From: an uncultured Bacteroidales bacterium
Lineage (GTDB): Bacteria; Bacteroidota; Bacteroidia; Bacteroidales; Muribaculaceae
Reading direction: 5' to 3'
Length of the DNA: 9,076 nucleotides
Assembly (NCBI GenBank): GCA_947175585.1
Contig: CAMWNL010000041.1
Location: 1-9,076 of the forward strand
This document shows, in pieces, positions 6,824 through 9,076 of this stretch. How positions within the stretch are numbered: position 1 is the first letter of the stretch; every line of letters begins with the position of its first letter. Position numbers and translations under genes: made by a program. Under the pieces are notes generated by a model that ran no database searches, was not told the origin of the DNA, and saw only the letters and a list, made by a program, of their open reading frames with translations.

Positions 6824-8551
6824 TTACATATCGAGGCAGTCAACTTGAACGCAACCTACATATCCGTTTGCAAAGAGGAAATAGATGTATAAGTAGACTC
6901 CGTTGGCGGCAACTGAAAATTTAACGTCACTACCGTTTCGAGCGAGACCTGTCGCGCCACACAGCAATGCACCATAGTTGTTGATAAAGTTCAGACCACT
7001 TGTGCCGAAATCAACAGGTGAAGTTGCGAGGTCGCCGGTGGTAAGGTCGTAAACGTAGATGTTATCGTCACCACCCCAAGTGAATGTGTTGATCGAGTTG
7101 TGAACTGCATACTTCATGTGGTTGAACTCGATGACGTCAACTGCGTTGATGACCCAGTTAGAAGATACGACGCGAGAACCCTTAGAAGTAATTGTGTTAG
7201 AAGCACCATTTACGTATGCAGCACCACGATTGGCAGTCTCTTCATCAGCAAACTTCATGTATGCGCCAGTGATGTAGTCACCGTTGGGGTTAGAAGGATC
7301 AACATAAGCAACGTCAGCGTTACCCCAGCAAGTGCCCTCATAACCGGTCACGTGAATCTTTTCAGGTGTCTGGCTCTGGAGAGCACCGCCAGTCACAACC
7401 CAACGGAAGAAGTCAAGACCTGAACCGTTGACTGTAGCTGTGATGATTGCATCGCCGTCAAGGTCACCGACAACTGAAAGCTGATCACCAACGTTTGAGC
7501 CGGCAGCGTATGAAATAAACTGCTCTATAGCACCATCGAGGCCTTTCTTTTTCCAAACGGTGATTGTGCCGCCGTTGTCTTTAGAGAAGTTTGAAATAAC
7601 GATGTTGTTATTGTTGTCAGACGTCATGCGGTAATTATTAAGGTAGCCAGCTGCGCTTGAGCCGATAGAACTGAGGTCAATTGTGCCTACCTTTTCACCG
7701 GTCTTTGCATTAACATAGATCGGATCTGCAAGACCAACTTTATTGATTATCACGTAGTCACCTACAACAGCCAGACCTGCGGCAACGTCAGTTACACCAG
7801 TGCCGTTAGCATAACCGTAGTCAGTGAGTTTTTTAGCCCAACGAACGGTCGCACGTGTGAAATTAGCACCTGAAGGAATCAGAGTGGGTTCGCCTTTAAC
7901 AGTCTTATAGACGCGCTTGTCCACGCCATTTTGAGCAGTTACGGTAAATTCCTGTTCCTGATCGAAGTTGATCGCTGTCACACGTGGGTCGGGAGAAATC
8001 GTAGCACCGTGAGACATGATAATTTCAGCATTCTGCTCACCGATTTCGTCGGCAGAGATCAGAGTGATGACGTTAGTCTGAGCGTTAATAGCTCCAGAGA
8101 GACCAAGCGCATTGATGGAGAAGTCAGTAATCTCACATTCGCGACTCTTGCGGATTTCGCTTGTGATAGTGTATTCTCTCTTATCGCCGTCAAGACCGGT
8201 CACTGTAATGTGGTGGTCCTTAGTAAGGTCGAGCCATGTGAGTTCAGGCTCAACAGTGCTGCCATTCTCAAGATTACACTGAACTCTTACGTGGGTAAGG
8301 TCATTTTCTTCAAGATGACTGTCAGACATCGGAGGATAAGTATAGGGGAATACGATATTGATTATGCCTGTGGCATAGTCAATTTCAGCAGCGAATGAGT
8401 TGCTGGGGCTATCATCGTTGTAGAAAGACGCGGTCAACGATAGAATATTCTCATCGTGGTGTTCAGGCGTAAACTCATACGGATCCTGGCAAGCAGAACC
8501 GCCAAAAATAATGGCAGCTGCAGACAAGAAGGATAAGATTTTTGTTTTCAT
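6824..8551 (-). CDS. DUF5018-like surface lipoprotein, probable glycan-binding protein of the locus
   Basis: Predicted lipoprotein of 575 residues with signal peptide and lipobox GSAC (Cys21). Residues about 35-135 and 137-220 look like two related beta-sandwich modules. Each ends in a similar segment, ITVTGLDGDKREYTIT at 115-130 and FTVTAQNGVDKRVYKTV at 202-218, as in DUF5018-type N-terminal regions. The rest (about 225-575) is rich in Gly, Asn, Asp and Val with repeated short strands (AAGLAVVGDYVIINKVG, QLSVVGDLDGDAIITATV), suggesting a beta-propeller-like or all-beta fold. No catalytic motif is visible. It sits directly after the SusD-like gene with a 37-base gap, the place where SusE/F-type surface glycan-binding lipoproteins are found. 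Glycan binding is therefore inferred from position and lipidation. DUF5018 assignment is by resemblance. The start is the ATG that gives a complete lipoprotein signal after an A-rich leader. Confidence 0.83.
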   Translation of the reverse strand: MKTKILSFLSAAAIIFGGSACQDPYEFTPEHHDENILSLTASFYNDDSPSNSFAAEIDYATGIINIVFPYTYPPMSDSHLEENDLTHVRVQCNLENGSTVEPELTWLDLTKDHHITVTGLDGDKREYTITSEIRKSRECEITDFSINALGLSGAINAQTNVITLISADEIGEQNAEIIMSHGATISPDPRVTAINFDQEQEFTVTAQNGVDKRVYKTVKGEPTLIPSGANFTRATVRWAKKLTDYGYANGTGVTDVAAGLAVVGDYVIINKVGLADPIYVNAKTGEKVGTIDLSSIGSSAAGYLNNYRMTSDNNNNIVISNFSKDNGGTITVWKKKGLDGAIEQFISYAAGSNVGDQLSVVGDLDGDAIITATVNGSGLDFFRWVVTGGALQSQTPEKIHVTGYEGTCWGNADVAYVDPSNPNGDYITGAYMKFADEETANRGAAYVNGASNTITSKGSRVVSSNWVINAVDVIEFNHMKYAVHNSINTFTWGGDDNIYVYDLTTGDLATSPVDFGTSGLNFINNYGALLCGATGLARNGSDVKFSVAANGVYLYIYFLFANGYVGCVQVDCLDM

Positions 8552-8588
8552 TTTTTTTAACTGATTTATTAAGTGAATAAGGTTGCGA

Positions 8589-9076
8589 TTATTTCCAGTT
8601 ATCGTACTGTTCGATGAGGTTGTTGTTATTCATCTCAGTCTGTGGAACAGGAAGGATATAGCACTTATCGCTGTAATACAGAGTGTTATTGTCAACCTCA
8701 ACGTAGTAGTACGTACCGTTACTTATTTTAACGCCATGACGACGGTAATTATTGTATTCGGTTGCACAAAGTCTCCAGCGAACCATGTCCCAATAAAGCT
8801 GACCTTCGAAAGCGAGCTCAATCTTACGTTCGTTGCGATAGTCATCGAAGAAGGCTGTGCCTGTTGATGTTTTTCCAGGAAGACCAACACGAGCACGAAC
8901 ACGGTTAAGAGCACCACGGGCATCGTCCATCTTGTTAAGATTGTAAGCGGCTTCAGCAAAGTTGAGAAGTACTTCGGCGAAACGGAGTTCAACCCAAGGT
9001 TGATCGCTTCGAACACCAACAACGTCAGTCATATCTTCGTTGAGAAGCTTGCGAACAAGGTAGCCGGTGCAGGTGT
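8589..9076 (-). CDS. SusD/RagB-family outer-membrane glycan-binding lipoprotein (C-terminal part; 5' end outside window)
   Basis: The reading frame is open from the window edge to a TAA at 8591-8589, giving 161 visible residues. Met at 9032 is internal: codons upstream of it read TCTGYLVRKLLNED, a typical SusD segment, so the gene starts beyond 9076. Hallmarks of the SusD C-terminal region follow: PWVELRFAEVLLNFAEAAYNLN, then ARGALNRVRARVGLPG, then the YRNERKIELAFEG segment and YWDMVRWR, and a final ILPVPQTEMNNN motif. SusD-type proteins pair with SusC TonB-dependent transporters and bind oligosaccharides at the cell surface. The visible part is close to a third of a typical 500-600 residue SusD. 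It is the first visible gene of the block and is followed after 37 bases by the DUF5018-like lipoprotein. A susC gene is expected upstream, outside this window. Confidence 0.96.
   Translation of the reverse strand, partial: TCTGYLVRKLLNEDMTDVVGVRSDQPWVELRFAEVLLNFAEAAYNLNKMDDARGALNRVRARVGLPGKTSTGTAFFDDYRNERKIELAFEGQLYWDMVRWRLCATEYNNYRRHGVKISNGTYYYVEVDNNTLYYSDKCYILPVPQTEMNNNNLIEQYDNWK

Noticed and set aside
7931..8398. Plus-strand frame of 155 codons opposite the DUF5018-like gene
   Set aside because: It is antisense to an intact lipoprotein gene and has no signature of its own.
8589..9032. Treating Met at 9032 as the start of a small 147-residue protein
   Set aside because: Upstream codons to the window edge are open and encode conserved SusD sequence, so this is the C-terminal part of a larger gene.

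Overview
The window looks like a Bacteroidales chromosome, possibly Muribaculaceae or a relative. This rests on a SusD-family lipoprotein, a DUF5018-type lipoprotein, Bacteroidota-style lipoprotein signals (Cys followed by acidic residues), A-rich leaders in place of clear Shine-Dalgarno sites, and roughly balanced GC judged by eye. The family-level placement is a guess. All seven genes lie on the minus strand, so they are read from high to low coordinates. Nearly all of the sequence is coding. I see no RNA genes, CRISPR arrays or mobile elements.

Upstream block (9076 to 5337): the C-terminal part of a SusD-like outer-membrane glycan-binding lipoprotein, whose start lies beyond the window, then a DUF5018-like lipoprotein in the place usually held by a SusE/F-type surface glycan-binding protein, then a lipoprotein of the GHL10 glycosidase-like family. 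Gaps are 37 and 38 bases, so this is probably the distal part of a polysaccharide utilization locus whose SusC should lie just past position 9076.

Junction (5336 to 5197): a perfect 17-bp-stem hairpin, probably an intrinsic terminator or attenuator, followed by four 9-bp repeat units that end exactly at the next ATG.

Downstream block (5196 to 13): a secreted calcineurin-like phosphoesterase, a polytopic membrane protein of the HGSNAT/NagX-like (DUF5009) acyltransferase group, and two tandem paralogous SGNH esterases whose reading frames overlap by an ATGA. Gaps are 20 and 28 bases and a 4-base overlap, so these four are very likely co-transcribed.

Inferred joint role: the first block captures and cuts a glycan at the cell surface. 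The second removes phosphate and acyl decorations in the periplasm and perhaps acylates a sugar at the inner membrane. The substrate cannot be read from sequence. GHL10 (the family of E. coli DigH, which acts on denuded peptidoglycan strands) next to an HGSNAT/NagX-like protein makes an amino-sugar polymer a reasonable hypothesis.
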